A stretch of 64,000 nt of DNA from Rhizobium sp. BK313 (GCF_014193655.1 NZ_JACHZQ010000003.1:558001-622000); one strand, 5' to 3'. Shown: positions 18,966 to 28,561, numbered from the stretch's first letter. Notes: a model not told the origin generated them from the sequence alone. Numbers and translations are program-made.

Positions 18966-19355
18966 ATGACCACCATCCCGCGTGCCGAAGCATCCGCCAT
19001 GCAGGAGGCGCTCCCCGCCATCCTCATGCGTATTGTCTCGGAATTGCACGATGTCGCTTACCTGATCGAACGCATCGAACCGCAGTTGCTCGATCTCAGC
19101 GGCGTCAACGTGCTGGAATCGCCTGACTCGATGAAGGTCATGCAGGGCATCGATCTGGCCGTACAGAAGACGCGCGGCATTGCCGAATTTATCGACACCA
19201 TCACCGGCGGCATGCCGGATGGCTGGATGGTCGATGTTGCAACGGCGCTGAGCCTGGTCAAGCTGGCGGAAATGCAGAAGGCGCTTGGCGGCAGTGGTCG
19301 TCACGGACACTCTCAGCCCTTGGCCAAGGCCGCCGGCGATTTTGATTTTTTCTGA
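18966..19355 (+). CDS. cheT: CheT-like chemotaxis protein at the end of the che operon
   Basis: The 129-residue mostly helical product has no standard Pfam-type signature that I recognise. Its place after cheD matches the S. meliloti gene recently called cheT, reported (from memory) to act in signal termination and adaptation. The stretch GIDLAVQKTRG contains a D-x-x-x-Q pattern, the hallmark of CheZ-type phosphatases, which inserts a glutamine into the CheY active site. The ATG at 18966 is preceded by GAGGA and lies 17 bases after cheD; the longer open frame from 18822 overlaps cheD and is unlikely to be used. The C-terminus ends in FDFF. Confidence 0.75.
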   Translation: MTTIPRAEASAMQEALPAILMRIVSELHDVAYLIERIEPQLLDLSGVNVLESPDSMKVMQGIDLAVQKTRGIAEFIDTITGGMPDGWMVDVATALSLVKLAEMQKALGGSGRHGHSQPLAKAAGDFDFF

Positions 19356-19359
19356 CAGG

Positions 19360-19373
19360 AAGCGCCGGCGCTT
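19360..19373 (+). terminator. Palindrome after the che operon
   Basis: AAGCGCCGGCGCTT is a perfect 14-base palindrome just after the cheT stop, followed by a T-rich stretch. It could end the che operon, but with so short a loop the hairpin is weak. Confidence 0.4.
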
Positions 19374-19446
19374 ATTATTGTTTTTCTTATATTATCGTGG
19401 ATAAATTTTTCCGACTTTTTTATTTTCCTGCCCAGACGAAACGCTC

Positions 19447-19465
19447 GCACAAGTTTCGATTTCTA
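19447..19465 (+). promoter_or_regulatory. Shared flagellar promoter motif before fliF
   Basis: GCACAAG, nine bases, then CTA. The same RCRCAAG-N9-YTA arrangement precedes motA, flgB, the fliH-like gene, flgE and flhA. Here it lies 55 bases before the fliF ATG. It may be a promoter core or the site of an activator such as Rem; the role is inferred. Confidence 0.5.
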
Positions 19466-19520
19466 TCTTCGCTGCAGGGCACAAAGCCATCAGGTCTTTG
19501 ACGAATCGTGCGAGAACAGA

Positions 19521-21200
19521 ATGAATCTGTTAAATCAATTAGTTCCCTTGTTCAGGAATCTGCAGAACCTGGGGAGGACACGCCTGCTGATTATGGCGGG
19601 CGTCGGCGTCGTCTCCATGGCGTTGATCCTGTTTGCAGCCCTTTATGTCAACAAGCCTGCCCAGGAGACGCTCTATGTCGGCCTGGATGCAACCGATCTG
19701 AACCAGATCAGCATTGCGCTTGCCGAAGCCAACATCAATTTCCAGGTGGGCACGGACGGCACCAGCCTGACCGTGCCGACCGGTATGACCGGCAAGGCGC
19801 GCCTGCTTCTCGCCGAACGCGGCCTGCCAAACAGCACCAATGCTGGCTATGAGCTCTTCGACAATGTCGGGTCGCTTGGCCTGACCTCCTTCATGCAGGA
19901 AGTGACCCGCGTCCGCGCACTCGAAGGTGAAATCGCTCGAACGATCACCTCGATCTCGGGCATCAGCGCGGCCCGCGTCCACATCGTCATGCAGGATGTC
20001 GGCAACTTCCGAAAAGCGGATCAAAAACCCACGGCCTCGGTCATGATCCGAGCGAACGCCGAAGCAGCGCGCAAGTCAGCCCAGGCCATCCGCCATCTCG
20101 TCGCCTCCGCCGTTCCCGGCCTGGAGGTCGACGACGTTACGATTCTCGATTCCACCGGTCAGTTGCTTGCCTCGGGTGACGATCCGAGCAATGGCGCGCT
20201 GAACCGCAATCTCGGCATCGTGCAGAACGTTCAGGATGAGGTCGAATCGAATATCGACAAGGCGCTTGCGCCCTTCCTCGGCATGGACAATTTCCGCTCC
20301 AGCGTGACGGCGCAGCTCAACACCGACAGTCAGCAGGTGCAGGAAACCACCTACGATCCGGATTCGAAGGTTGAGCGTTCGGTGCGCACGACCAAGGAAG
20401 CGCAGAAATCACAGCAACGCCAGTCGGATACGGCAGCCACCGTTGAACAGAACATTCCGCAGGCTGCCCCGCAGGCTGGTGGCAACGGGCCGACATCGAA
20501 CGATCAGTCCGACAAGCGCGAAGAGCAGACCAACTACGAAATCAACAGCAAGACGACGGCTACGACCCGCAACAGCTACAGGGTCGAGAAGCTCTCGGTG
20601 GCCGTGGTGGTCAACAAGGGCCGCATCGCCCAGATGGTCGGCCAGCCGGCTGATCAGGCCAAGATCGACGCCTATATCGCCGAGATGCAGAAGATTGTCA
20701 CGACCGCCGCCGGTGTCGACCCTAGCCGTGGCGACGTGGTGACCGTCAATGCAATGGATTTCCTCGACAACCAGCTGCTCGACGACACCTCTTCGGGCTT
20801 CAGCATCATGGACATGCTGAGCCGCAACATGGCCGGCATCATCAATTCGGCTGCTTTCGTTGTGGTTGCCTTCCTCATCGTCTGGATGGGCTTCCGTCCG
20901 CTGATCCGCTCGCTCGGTGGCGGTGCAGCCGGTGGCGCGGCCCTGCCGGAGGCGGCAGGCTTGGAATTGCCGGACTTCGCACCTGCCGTGGGCGGACCAG
21001 GTGCCGCGCTGATGGACGGCTTCGGCTCGGACTTCGGCTTCGACAGCACCGACGACCTGCTGACGATGGGCGAAGACGCCGGCACCTTCAATCGCCGCGT
21101 CAAGGAAGGGCCGGAACGTCGCCTCTCGCGCATGGTGGAAATCAGCGAAGAAAGGGCGGCAAAGATCCTCAGAAAATGGGCCGTCGACAACGCCGCCTGA
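19521..21200 (+). CDS. fliF: Flagellar MS-ring protein FliF
   Basis: The 559-residue product has a first membrane span at about residues 22-45 (IMAGVGVVSMALILFAAL), a large periplasmic region with YscJ-like ring-building domains (YVGLDATDLNQI onwards), a low-complexity Gln/Asn-rich part near residues 290-345, a second span at about 440-463 and a cytoplasmic tail that should bind FliG. FliF is the first-built ring of the basal body. Unlike in many bacteria, fliF here is not next to fliG; it sits between the che operon and visN with its own upstream motif, and a strong hairpin follows it. Confidence 0.95.
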   Translation: MNLLNQLVPLFRNLQNLGRTRLLIMAGVGVVSMALILFAALYVNKPAQETLYVGLDATDLNQISIALAEANINFQVGTDGTSLTVPTGMTGKARLLLAERGLPNSTNAGYELFDNVGSLGLTSFMQEVTRVRALEGEIARTITSISGISAARVHIVMQDVGNFRKADQKPTASVMIRANAEAARKSAQAIRHLVASAVPGLEVDDVTILDSTGQLLASGDDPSNGALNRNLGIVQNVQDEVESNIDKALAPFLGMDNFRSSVTAQLNTDSQQVQETTYDPDSKVERSVRTTKEAQKSQQRQSDTAATVEQNIPQAAPQAGGNGPTSNDQSDKREEQTNYEINSKTTATTRNSYRVEKLSVAVVVNKGRIAQMVGQPADQAKIDAYIAEMQKIVTTAAGVDPSRGDVVTVNAMDFLDNQLLDDTSSGFSIMDMLSRNMAGIINSAAFVVVAFLIVWMGFRPLIRSLGGGAAGGAALPEAAGLELPDFAPAVGGPGAALMDGFGSDFGFDSTDDLLTMGEDAGTFNRRVKEGPERRLSRMVEISEERAAKILRKWAVDNAA

Positions 21201-21204
21201 TAAC

Positions 21205-21232
21205 AAGACCGGGAGACATTCCCGGTCTTTTC
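21205..21232 (+). terminator. Rho-independent terminator after fliF
   Basis: A 10-bp stem, AAGACCGGGA / TCCCGGTCTT, with a five-base loop and a TTT tail, begins four bases after the fliF stop. Confidence 0.8.
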
Positions 21233-21724
21233 ATGTCATCGGAAAGTGTGCGGCCGCACTCCACCAACCCTGGGTTTTCGCAAATATTTGCTGCAAGTCA
21301 GCGTAACGAAATGATGCGATCTGATGTGTTGGCAAGATGTAATCTGGTTGGAAATTTCATTGCTGGGTAGAAAGAATCGACCTACAATCATAGTATCTAT
21401 TCGGAGTAGCGTCGAAACGGCGCGAATCAGACCATGAAATCCGTGTTTGGTAAATTCAAAGAATTTGGAGATGCCGGTACACGGGGAAATCAGTCTATAG
21501 TTTATTGATTGCGTTTTCGGCGATTCGCGCCAATGCGATTGCCGAATTTGAATTTATATATTAGCACCGCGCTCTGCATCCGCCAGGATGCGCATGAGGC
21601 GCAGTGACAAGTTGAGTTGGCGCAGACACCTATCTGAAGATCGATATCGATTTTCAAGGTTATGCGCCGGGTCCAGACCGAGCAATGCTCTCGTTGGCGT
21701 TTGATCGTCTAACAGCGGCAGGAA
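21233..21724. other. Long spacer between fliF and visN
   Basis: Nearly 500 bases without a convincing gene. The stretch is clearly AT-richer than the coding DNA around it, which fits a promoter region for visNR. I see no repeat, leader element or RCRCAAG-N9-YTA motif here, in line with visN being at the top of the hierarchy and not controlled like the structural operons. Confidence 0.5.
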
Positions 21725-22471
21725 ATGCAAAAAATGGACATGCAGATATTGCAGGGGAGCAAGGGCGACAAGGATGCGCGATTGGCCGCGTCCGTCAATT
21801 CTATGTCGCGCGATCAGCTCATTCAGCAGTTGAGCGCCATTGCCGGCCCGGCCTATCTTCAATCCGGGCTGAGTGTGCTGACGGGCTATGTCGGAGCCTC
21901 CCACTATCTTTTGGCCCGATGTGATCTGATCCAGGAGAGCGGGCTTGATTTCGTCGTGTCCTCCGACTGGCCTTTCGATCTGGTTCGGCGTCTTGCTTCC
22001 GAACTCACAAGCGGCTACGGCCGCACCGGCGAGCTGGAAAAATGCATGTCGCTGTTTCAGCCGAACTTTGCGTTCCTGCCCGAAGATGTCGAACTGCCGG
22101 AAGGTGTCAGCCGCCAATATTGCTCGTTGACCTTCAATGTCGGCCGCACGCGATTCTCGCTGATGCTGCTTGCTCGTGATGGTCTTTTGCTGTCGCCGGA
22201 GCGGCTGCGCGATGTGGGACTGCTGTCGGGTTACTTCGCCAGCTTCACACGCTGCGTAGAGGGTAAGTCCGAGCGCGATTTTGATCTTACCGAGCGCGAG
22301 CTGGAATGTCTGTTCTGGATTGCAGAAGGCAAGACGAGCGACGAGATCGCCATGATCCTCGGTATCTCGCGCAATACCATCAATAACTATATCACCAGCG
22401 TCATGCGGAAGACCGCGACGAAGACCCGATCGGAAGCGATCGCCTTTGCTGTCAGAAACAATCTCGTTTGA
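21725..22471 (+). CDS. visN: LuxR-type flagellar master regulator VisN
   Basis: The 248-residue product has a C-terminal LuxR HTH (LTERELECLFWIAEGKTSD followed by ISRNTINNYI) and an N-terminal domain like the ligand-binding part of LuxR proteins. In S. meliloti VisN and VisR act together, probably as a heterodimer, as the top regulator of flagellar, motility and chemotaxis genes via rem. No acyl-homoserine lactone has been shown for them. Several ATGs occur near the start (21725, 21734, 21740); I kept the first. It is followed after 11 bases by visR. Confidence 0.9.
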   Translation: MQKMDMQILQGSKGDKDARLAASVNSMSRDQLIQQLSAIAGPAYLQSGLSVLTGYVGASHYLLARCDLIQESGLDFVVSSDWPFDLVRRLASELTSGYGRTGELEKCMSLFQPNFAFLPEDVELPEGVSRQYCSLTFNVGRTRFSLMLLARDGLLLSPERLRDVGLLSGYFASFTRCVEGKSERDFDLTERELECLFWIAEGKTSDEIAMILGISRNTINNYITSVMRKTATKTRSEAIAFAVRNNLV

Positions 22472-22482
22472 AGGCCCAATGA

Positions 22483-23229
22483 ATGCGATATCAGCCGGTT
22501 AGGACGACGGACGCGCCGAGCGAAGCGAGGCTCGGACGTTCGCATCGGGTGTCCAGTCGCTCCGATCTCTTCCCGAAGCTGGTGTCGATGCAGAAGCTGA
22601 TCGACGCACAGAATTTCGCAGTCTATCGCCTCAGCGGTTCCGGTCTGCCGAGCAAACAGCGCCTGGTCTGCGAGCTGGAAAATTGGGGCTCAACCAATGC
22701 CGGCCTCAACAAGGCGTTCGTCGAAGCCTATGGCGAGCCGATGATCGAGCATATCGAAAAATCGCTGCTGCCATTGATGTGGAACGGCCGTGATAGCGAC
22801 AGCACGGCTGAGACGCCGGATTTTGCTTCTTTCACCATGCGCTTGAAACCGCATCTCCTGCCTTTTGCCGGCGTCGCCTTTCCGGTGCGCCTTGGATCGG
22901 TCGGTAACGGCTATGTCGTGTTCACCGCGAAATTCATGGATCTGGCGAGCGACATGATCGTCGAGTTGCATGGCCGTAGCTGCCAGATCATGATGGATCT
23001 CCTGTCGCTCGATGAACGCCGATCGCCGGCGGCCGAAGCGCTGAGCGAACGTGAGATCGCCTGCCTGCAGCTCGCCGGCGATGGCCGGATCAGCGAGGAA
23101 ATCGCCGAAAAGCTCGGGTTGTCGGTGCATACCGTCAACGCCTATCTCGGCTCGGCCACGATCAAGCTCGACAGCGTTAATCGCATACAGGCGATCGCAA
23201 AGGCGATCCGCTTTGGTTACATCAGCTAG
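22483..23229 (+). CDS. visR: LuxR-type flagellar master regulator VisR
   Basis: The 248-residue product mirrors VisN: a variable sensor-like N-terminal part and a C-terminal LuxR HTH (LSEREIACLQLAGDGRISEE, then LSVHTVNAYL). It is the partner of VisN. The ATG at 22483 has GAAGG upstream. The gene ends next to an intergenic palindromic repeat and converges on the unknown gene at 23388. Confidence 0.9.
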   Translation: MRYQPVRTTDAPSEARLGRSHRVSSRSDLFPKLVSMQKLIDAQNFAVYRLSGSGLPSKQRLVCELENWGSTNAGLNKAFVEAYGEPMIEHIEKSLLPLMWNGRDSDSTAETPDFASFTMRLKPHLLPFAGVAFPVRLGSVGNGYVVFTAKFMDLASDMIVELHGRSCQIMMDLLSLDERRSPAAEALSEREIACLQLAGDGRISEEIAEKLGLSVHTVNAYLGSATIKLDSVNRIQAIAKAIRFGYIS

Positions 23230-23335
23230 AGCAATTCCAGGAAAAGTGCGAAGCGGTTTTCCGTCCGGGATTGCGAAAAAACAAAAAGATAGAGCGGTTC
23301 TGCGTTTCCGTGAAAAGCTGAACCGCTCTAACGCC
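23230..23335. repeat. Rhizobial intergenic palindromic repeat after visR
   Basis: The spacer starts AGAGCAATTCCAGG, a sequence typical of short dispersed repeats in rhizobial genomes, and its second half is a perfect inverted repeat AGAGCGGTTC / GAACCGCTCT at 23291-23329. Lying between convergent genes, it may also work as a terminator. Confidence 0.6.
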
Positions 23336-23387
23336 GAGGCTCCTCAGCGGACTTTCATCATGAAACTTGGGACGGTTTGAGCCTTCT

Positions 23388-23825
23388 TCAGGCTGCGCGC
23401 GTCGTTCCGCTGATCGCATAGCGGGCGTCCCGCAAGCTGCGCGCGAGAAGCGCGGTGTTCTCGTCCGGATCGGCCGAGGCCTTCTCGAAGGCAATATGGT
23501 TGATCTCGATGCCGGCATGATGTTCGGCAAGCGCAAGCTTGGCATAGACAGTGACGCCGCGCGGCTTGATTTCGAGATCGATGGTGACTTCCGCCGGCCC
23601 GCCCCATTCGAGCTTGTAATCGCCGCCGAGCCCGAAATTGACGGTGCCGGGATGGAAATAAAGCTCGGCCGCCGAAGCCACCAGGTCGGCGAGATTGCCG
23701 TAGCGTTCGAAGCGCAGCAGCGAAATCAGATCGGCCGCATCGAGGAGCCGCAATTCGCTGGCGACGGGGCTGATAGCCTCGGCGAGAATTTGTTCACGTT
23801 GGGCAGAGTAGGGGCATTTTTTCAT
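23388..23825 (-). CDS. Conserved flagellar-cluster protein of unknown function
   Basis: The 145-residue product is not recognised as any enzyme. It has no signal peptide or membrane segment and mixes helical parts with beta-rich stretches (for example EVTIDLEIKPRGVTVYAKLAL). It starts six bases after the flhB stop on the same strand, so it should be the last gene of the motA-fliM-fliN-fliG-flhB operon. From memory, S. meliloti also has an unnamed gene between visR and flhB, which suggests a conserved place rather than a chance insertion. A role in motility is inferred only from this linkage. Confidence 0.7.
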   Translation of the reverse strand: MKKCPYSAQREQILAEAISPVASELRLLDAADLISLLRFERYGNLADLVASAAELYFHPGTVNFGLGGDYKLEWGGPAEVTIDLEIKPRGVTVYAKLALAEHHAGIEINHIAFEKASADPDENTALLARSLRDARYAISGTTRAA

Positions 23826-23830
23826 TCGAT

Positions 23831-24910
23831 TTATCGTACCCGTTTTCTATTCGACTGCGTGGCATAAATCCGATGGATGAGTTCTGCGACGGCCTTGTAA
23901 AATACTGACGGGATGACACTATCGACCGAGACTTGCGCAAACATGGAGCGCGCGAGCGGCGGATCTTCGAAGACGGGGATGCCGTTTGCCTCGGCAATCT
24001 CTCTAATTTTGAGCGCGATAAGGTCTTGCCCCTTGGCAACGACGACAGGCGCGTCGTTTTCCTCCCGGACATAACGCAGCGCTACGGCAAAATGGGTCGG
24101 ATTGGCGATGACCAGTGTGGCACGCGGTACCTGCTTCATCATGCGCCGGCGCGCGCGGTCGCGCGCGACCGAGCGCTGACGCGATTTGACGATCGGGTCG
24201 CCCTGGGCCTGCTTGAATTCGTCCTTGACCTCCTGCTTGGTCATTTTCAGCTGGTCGACCCAATGATACCGGGTCCACAGCACGTCGCCGATACCGACGA
24301 CAGCGGTTGCCAGCAGCACGATGGTGAGAATTCTCTGGATGATGGTCGACAACCGCACAAAGATTGTCTGCGGATCGGAAACCAGCGAATCGATCGCATG
24401 GAAGAACTGTCCGCGCAGCACAAAGAACATGATGATGCCGACCACCACGATCTTGGCAAGCGACTTGGCGAATTCGACGAGCCCTGAGGTGCTGAAGATG
24501 CGTTTCCAGCCGGACACCGGTGATATGCGGGAAAACTGTGGCTGGATGCGGTCGAGAACGGGTGTCGGCAGGTTCTGGAACAGCGAGGAGCCAATGCCGA
24601 AGATGAAGAACAACGCGACGGCGGGCAGAAGCAAATTGGCGACTTCCCAACCGATGCGGATGAATAGCGATATGACGTCCGGCCCTGTCTCAAGCTGCCA
24701 CTGATCGGGCTTTTCGAAGAGGTCGCGGAGCACCTCGCCCATGCGTCCTATGCGATCCGGCAAGAAGAAGGTGACGTAGATGACGGTCGCCAGCATCGAC
24801 GCGAAGAGCGTCGCCTCCCTGGAGTGAGGCACATTGCCCTTCTCCATCGTGTCGCGGAGTTTTTTCTCCGTCGGTTTTTCTGTTTTACTGTCCTTGTCTT
24901 CGTCAGCCAA
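23831..24910 (-). CDS. flhB: Flagellar export apparatus protein FlhB
   Basis: The 359-residue product has the charged N-terminus ([17 protein letters not shown]), four membrane spans and the cytoplasmic autocleavage site NPTH ([13 protein letters not shown]) of FlhB/YscU proteins. FlhB sits in the export gate and switches substrate from rod/hook to filament type after self-cleavage. The start is a TTG at 24910 with AAGGA eight bases before it; no ATG gives a better fit. It follows fliG and precedes the unknown 145-residue gene. Confidence 0.94.
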   Translation of the reverse strand: MADEDKDSKTEKPTEKKLRDTMEKGNVPHSREATLFASMLATVIYVTFFLPDRIGRMGEVLRDLFEKPDQWQLETGPDVISLFIRIGWEVANLLLPAVALFFIFGIGSSLFQNLPTPVLDRIQPQFSRISPVSGWKRIFSTSGLVEFAKSLAKIVVVGIIMFFVLRGQFFHAIDSLVSDPQTIFVRLSTIIQRILTIVLLATAVVGIGDVLWTRYHWVDQLKMTKQEVKDEFKQAQGDPIVKSRQRSVARDRARRRMMKQVPRATLVIANPTHFAVALRYVREENDAPVVVAKGQDLIALKIREIAEANGIPVFEDPPLARSMFAQVSVDSVIPSVFYKAVAELIHRIYATQSNRKRVR

Positions 24911-24938
24911 AGCAGCCGTCCTTCATGAAACGGAAAGA

Positions 24939-24959
24939 GGCCGCGCATCATGCACGGCC
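24939..24959 (-). terminator. Hairpin between fliG and flhB
   Basis: On the minus strand GGCCGTGC-ATGAT-GCGCGGCC forms an eight-pair stem with one G-U, followed by TCTTTCC. It lies between two genes of the same operon, so partial termination or mRNA processing is possible. Confidence 0.35.
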
Positions 24960-25003
24960 TTGTTCTGAACAGTCTAAGACGTTTTAAGTGAGTCGCGCTG
25001 AGG

Positions 25004-26047
25004 TCACGCGGCTTCCTCCACAGGCGTCTTGTCTTTTGCCTTAAGTTCGATCTGACCGGAATTGGAAAGCCGGATGGCTTCCTGGGCGATGGCGCGCCGC
25101 GCGATGGCGATTTCGCGCGGGTTGATGCCGTTGTTGCCCATCTGCAGGTCGGATTCGATCATGCGGCGTTGGCGCGGGCTGATCGAACTGAGCACGATCT
25201 CGCGAATCTCGGAGTTCGAGCCGCGTAGCGCCATGGTGAGAATGTCGGCCGCGATATCGTTGAGCAGCATGACACGGCTCGGCTGCGGCATGAGCGTAAG
25301 GTCGTCGAAGAGGAAGATCTTCGGGCGCACCTTGTCGACCGATTCCTTGTTGAGCGTTTCCAGCGATGTGAGCAGCGTGTCGACCTGCGGCTTGTCGAGC
25401 TCGTTCATCAGCTCCGCCACCTTGGTCGAGCCGGAAGCGTTGCGTTCTGCATCGATTTCCGCCATCAGCCCCAGCACGCGGTTTTCGATGATCTGCGCCG
25501 CTTTCGGGCTGACATCCTTGAGGTTGACCGTGCGGTTCATAATGTCGGCGCGCTGCGCCTCCGGCAACTGCAGCAGCACCTTGGCACCGAAGGAGGATGG
25601 CATCATCGACAGCATATAGGCGATGGTTTGTGGATGTTCGCGCAGGAAGAACTTGGCTACGAAGGTCGGCTCCGCCTCGCCGAGGCGATCCCAGATCGAG
25701 GTCTCGTAAGCCTGGAAGGCCGTGCGCCGGCCGAGAAGGCTGTCGACCTCGTCCGGCGTCAGACCTTCTTCGAGGATGCTCTCGATTGCCTTGGCGTTGT
25801 CCATCAGACCAGCGCCTTCGGTGAAGAGATCCTCGAATTCCGCCACGAGTTGCGCCAGTTCGTCCGGCGGAATGAGTCTCAGCGATTGCGCAGAGGCAAT
25901 GATGAGCTGCAATTCATGCTGCGTGAAATACTTCAGCAGCCGTCCCGCCACTTGCTTTCCCATGGCAAGAAGAACGGCTGCGGCCTTTTCAGCCTGAGTT
26001 AACGGTTTCTCGGTAAGGGCACCGCTGAAATCGTCAAAGTCCATCAT
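25004..26047 (-). CDS. fliG: Flagellar motor switch protein FliG
   Basis: The 347-residue product has the three FliG domains: an N-terminal helical FliF-binding part, a middle domain with the EHPQTIAYMLS motif (EHPQ) near residue 135, and a C-terminal domain with the charged helix that meets MotA (residues near LRGSNSEIREIVLSSISPRQRRM). It passes torque from the stator to the rotor. Two ATGs in tandem start the gene. It lies between fliN and flhB. Confidence 0.94.
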   Translation of the reverse strand: MMDFDDFSGALTEKPLTQAEKAAAVLLAMGKQVAGRLLKYFTQHELQLIIASAQSLRLIPPDELAQLVAEFEDLFTEGAGLMDNAKAIESILEEGLTPDEVDSLLGRRTAFQAYETSIWDRLGEAEPTFVAKFFLREHPQTIAYMLSMMPSSFGAKVLLQLPEAQRADIMNRTVNLKDVSPKAAQIIENRVLGLMAEIDAERNASGSTKVAELMNELDKPQVDTLLTSLETLNKESVDKVRPKIFLFDDLTLMPQPSRVMLLNDIAADILTMALRGSNSEIREIVLSSISPRQRRMIESDLQMGNNGINPREIAIARRAIAQEAIRLSNSGQIELKAKDKTPVEEAA

Positions 26048-26096
26048 GGTCTTCGTCTCCGTCCCGAACAGGGAGTGGGCTTATTCTGAACAGGGT

Positions 26097-26618
26097 TCAG
26101 GCTTTTTTCGCTTTCGATACTTCGATGAGCTTGATACCGAACCGGGTGTCGTCATGTTCCAGCACGGTTATTTCGCCCCGGCCGATCCTGCGGCCGTTGA
26201 CGGTGATTTCGACGGGCTCGCCGATCTTCTTGTCGAGGGCGATGATTGCACCTTCGGTCAGGTTCATCAGACCGGAGACCTGCATGCGGCTGCTGCCAAG
26301 CACGATCTGAACGTCGATCGGGATGTCCATGATCAGGTCGAGATTGGCGGTCAGCGCACTCCCTGGAGCGCTGGGCTCCGCAAATGAGGCGCCGCCGAAA
26401 TCACCCCCGCCAAAAGTCGAGTTCGCGCCGTCGTCTCCAAATTCGCCGCCGAAGGCCGAAAGATCCGTGCCCGGCTCGGCACCGAAATCCGGTACGCCAC
26501 CGTCGGTGTCCTTCTTCAGCACGCCGCGCAGGCCGTCGATGGCCTCATCCAATGCGGCATCGCTGCTTTCAACTTCCAGCGAATCTTCGCTGCTTTTCTG
26601 TGTGGTCTTCCTAGCCAT
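26097..26618 (-). CDS. fliN: Flagellar motor switch protein FliN
   Basis: The 173-residue product has a variable, acidic and glycine-rich N-terminal half and a C-terminal SpoA domain with [19 protein letters not shown]. FliN forms the lower C-ring with FliM and docks the FliH-FliI export ATPase. The N-terminal extension makes it longer than the E. coli protein (137), as is usual in rhizobia. Confidence 0.92.
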   Translation of the reverse strand: MARKTTQKSSEDSLEVESSDAALDEAIDGLRGVLKKDTDGGVPDFGAEPGTDLSAFGGEFGDDGANSTFGGGDFGGASFAEPSAPGSALTANLDLIMDIPIDVQIVLGSSRMQVSGLMNLTEGAIIALDKKIGEPVEITVNGRRIGRGEITVLEHDDTRFGIKLIEVSKAKKA

Positions 26619-26684
26619 GAAATCACTATTCCAGTTGAAACTTGCTTCAAGCTGCCGTGGGTGCGCTGAGCACCCGCCAGCCGG

Positions 26685-27626
26685 TCAATTCATCAGGTGT
26701 CGAAGAAGCTCGTCATCGGAATTCACATTGTCCTTGACGCGCACCGTGTAATTTTCGCCCGAACGGCCAAATTCGCAGATATAGAGGTCCTTGCTGTTGG
26801 CACTGACCTCGACGCGGACATCGCCTGTGTCCATGAAGGGAATGACATCGCCGACGGCGAGCCTGGAAATCGTGTTCAGCGTCAGCGATTGCAGCCGGAT
26901 GCGGGCCTCGAGCGTCACCTGCGAGCGGCGCACCTGTTCGCTCATTTGCTCCGTCCATGCTTCCGACGCAGCAGATGGGTTCTTCGCCCGCGGTGCACTG
27001 ACCACAGTCCGCAGCAGCACCTGTTGCGGTACGACAACGATGATTTCCGAAACCGTCTTGCCGAGCGAAATCGTCATCGCGATTGCAGCGGCGAACTCGT
27101 CCGTCTGGCCGGCTGGATTCGGGCGGTTCTCGATATTGTGCGGTGCATCCAGGTAAGGCTCAAAGCCACCAGACGCGTTGACTGCCGAGCGCAGCACGTT
27201 GGCGATCTTGTCGAACACCATGACGGCGAGATCGAGCTCGATTACCGAAAGCGGCCGCGGAACGGGCGCCTCGATCGTCTCGGGCAGCGCACCCAGCATG
27301 TGCTCCATCAACGTCATGATGAAGCCCGTGCCGCAGCCGAGAACGAAATTGGGTGCCCAGTTGCGCAGAGAACCGTTCACAAGGGCGCAGTTGCCGCCGA
27401 GGCCGGCGATGAGATCGTTCATCAGCCCCGACTGACAGCCGGCATAGGCGACGGACACGTCCAGGCCAGTCTCGCTCTTGATGATGTCGGGGAGGAATTC
27501 GCCGTAGACCTGTCCGAAGGCGGCGGCGAGTTTTCCGACGGTTGCCTGGTCGCCGAGGCCGCCGGTCAGCTTGGCGAAGAGGGCGCGATCCATCGTTTGT
27601 ACCTTAGCTGCTGATTGCTGGCTCAT
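26685..27626 (-). CDS. fliM: Flagellar motor switch protein FliM
   Basis: The 313-residue product is a divergent FliM with a CheC-like middle domain and a C-terminal SpoA domain. The usual N-terminal CheY-binding peptide of E. coli FliM (starting LSQxEIDxL) is not obvious; the sequence starts MSQQSAAKVQTMDRAL. It follows motA by five bases and precedes fliN, which supports the call. Confidence 0.88.
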   Translation of the reverse strand: MSQQSAAKVQTMDRALFAKLTGGLGDQATVGKLAAAFGQVYGEFLPDIIKSETGLDVSVAYAGCQSGLMNDLIAGLGGNCALVNGSLRNWAPNFVLGCGTGFIMTLMEHMLGALPETIEAPVPRPLSVIELDLAVMVFDKIANVLRSAVNASGGFEPYLDAPHNIENRPNPAGQTDEFAAAIAMTISLGKTVSEIIVVVPQQVLLRTVVSAPRAKNPSAASEAWTEQMSEQVRRSQVTLEARIRLQSLTLNTISRLAVGDVIPFMDTGDVRVEVSANSKDLYICEFGRSGENYTVRVKDNVNSDDELLRHLMN

Positions 27627-27631
27627 GATCG

Positions 27632-28504
27632 TCAGGCCGCCTTGCTCTCACCGCCGGGGTTCATCATTTCCTGCTCGACCGCATCGATGGACGGCCGTTC
27701 GTAGGACGAGATTGTCTTGCGGCCGTATTCGAGCGCCACTTGCGGCACGGAGCCGTTCATATAGGCAAGCAACGTCTGCTTGACGATTACGTAGAGGCGA
27801 TGCTGCTTGCTACGCACGACCTTGATCTGGGACACCAGCGGCGCGCAGACGGAATAGGAAAGGAGAATGCCGAGGAAGGTTCCGACCAACGCCGAGCCGA
27901 TGAGATGGCCGAGGACTTCAGGCGAATCGTTGATATGGCTCATGGCCTTGATAACGCCGAGAACGGCCGCGACGATACCGATGGCGGGGAAAGAATCGCC
28001 CATGATCGTAATCGAGTGATACGGCTTCATCTTATCGTGAAGAATGGTGTTGATTTCCTCGTCCATCAGCGCCTCGATCTCGTGAGAGCGGGCGTTGCCG
28101 ATGATGATAAGGCGCACATAATCGCAGATGAAGGACGTCAGCTCCTTGTTCTTCAGCACCGTTGGAGCGGCTTGGAAGATCACGGATTCGTCCGGATTGT
28201 CGATATGGGCTTCGATCTCGTTGCGTGACTTGGTGCGCAGGTCCCGCATCAGCGCATAGAGCACGCCGAGCACGTCGAGGTAGTTACGCTCCTTGGGGAC
28301 CGAATGCTTGAAGGCCTCGCCCAGCGCCTTGCCGGAATCCTTCACGACCTTCATCGGATTGGCCATGATGAAGCCGCCGATGCCGGCGCCCGCAATGATG
28401 ACAAATTCGAAGGGCTGGAACAGTGCGTCCACATGCCCGCCCATCGCCATGAAGCTGCCAATGATGCAGCCGCAGGTCACTACAAATCCGATAATAATAT
28501 TCAT
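27632..28504 (-). CDS. motA: Flagellar stator protein MotA
   Basis: The 290-residue product has four membrane spans and the proton-channel family layout, with a large cytoplasmic loop between spans 2 and 3 and a conserved segment [19 protein letters not shown] before span 3. MotA and MotB form the proton-driven stator; in rhizobia MotC and MotE are also needed. It is the first gene of the minus-strand operon motA-fliM-fliN-fliG-flhB and is divergent from flgF; motB lies 20 kb away. Confidence 0.94.
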   Translation of the reverse strand: MNIIIGFVVTCGCIIGSFMAMGGHVDALFQPFEFVIIAGAGIGGFIMANPMKVVKDSGKALGEAFKHSVPKERNYLDVLGVLYALMRDLRTKSRNEIEAHIDNPDESVIFQAAPTVLKNKELTSFICDYVRLIIIGNARSHEIEALMDEEINTILHDKMKPYHSITIMGDSFPAIGIVAAVLGVIKAMSHINDSPEVLGHLIGSALVGTFLGILLSYSVCAPLVSQIKVVRSKQHRLYVIVKQTLLAYMNGSVPQVALEYGRKTISSYERPSIDAVEQEMMNPGGESKAA

Positions 28505-28542
28505 CGCCAGTCCACACCTGAACGTTGCTTCCTCCGATCAGT

Positions 28543-28561
28543 TAAGAGACCTGCCTTGCGT
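28543..28561 (-). promoter_or_regulatory. Shared flagellar promoter motif before motA
   Basis: On the minus strand: ACGCAAG, nine bases, TTA, ending 38 bases before the motA ATG. It matches the RCRCAAG-N9-YTA pattern found at five other flagellar operon heads in this window. Confidence 0.5.
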
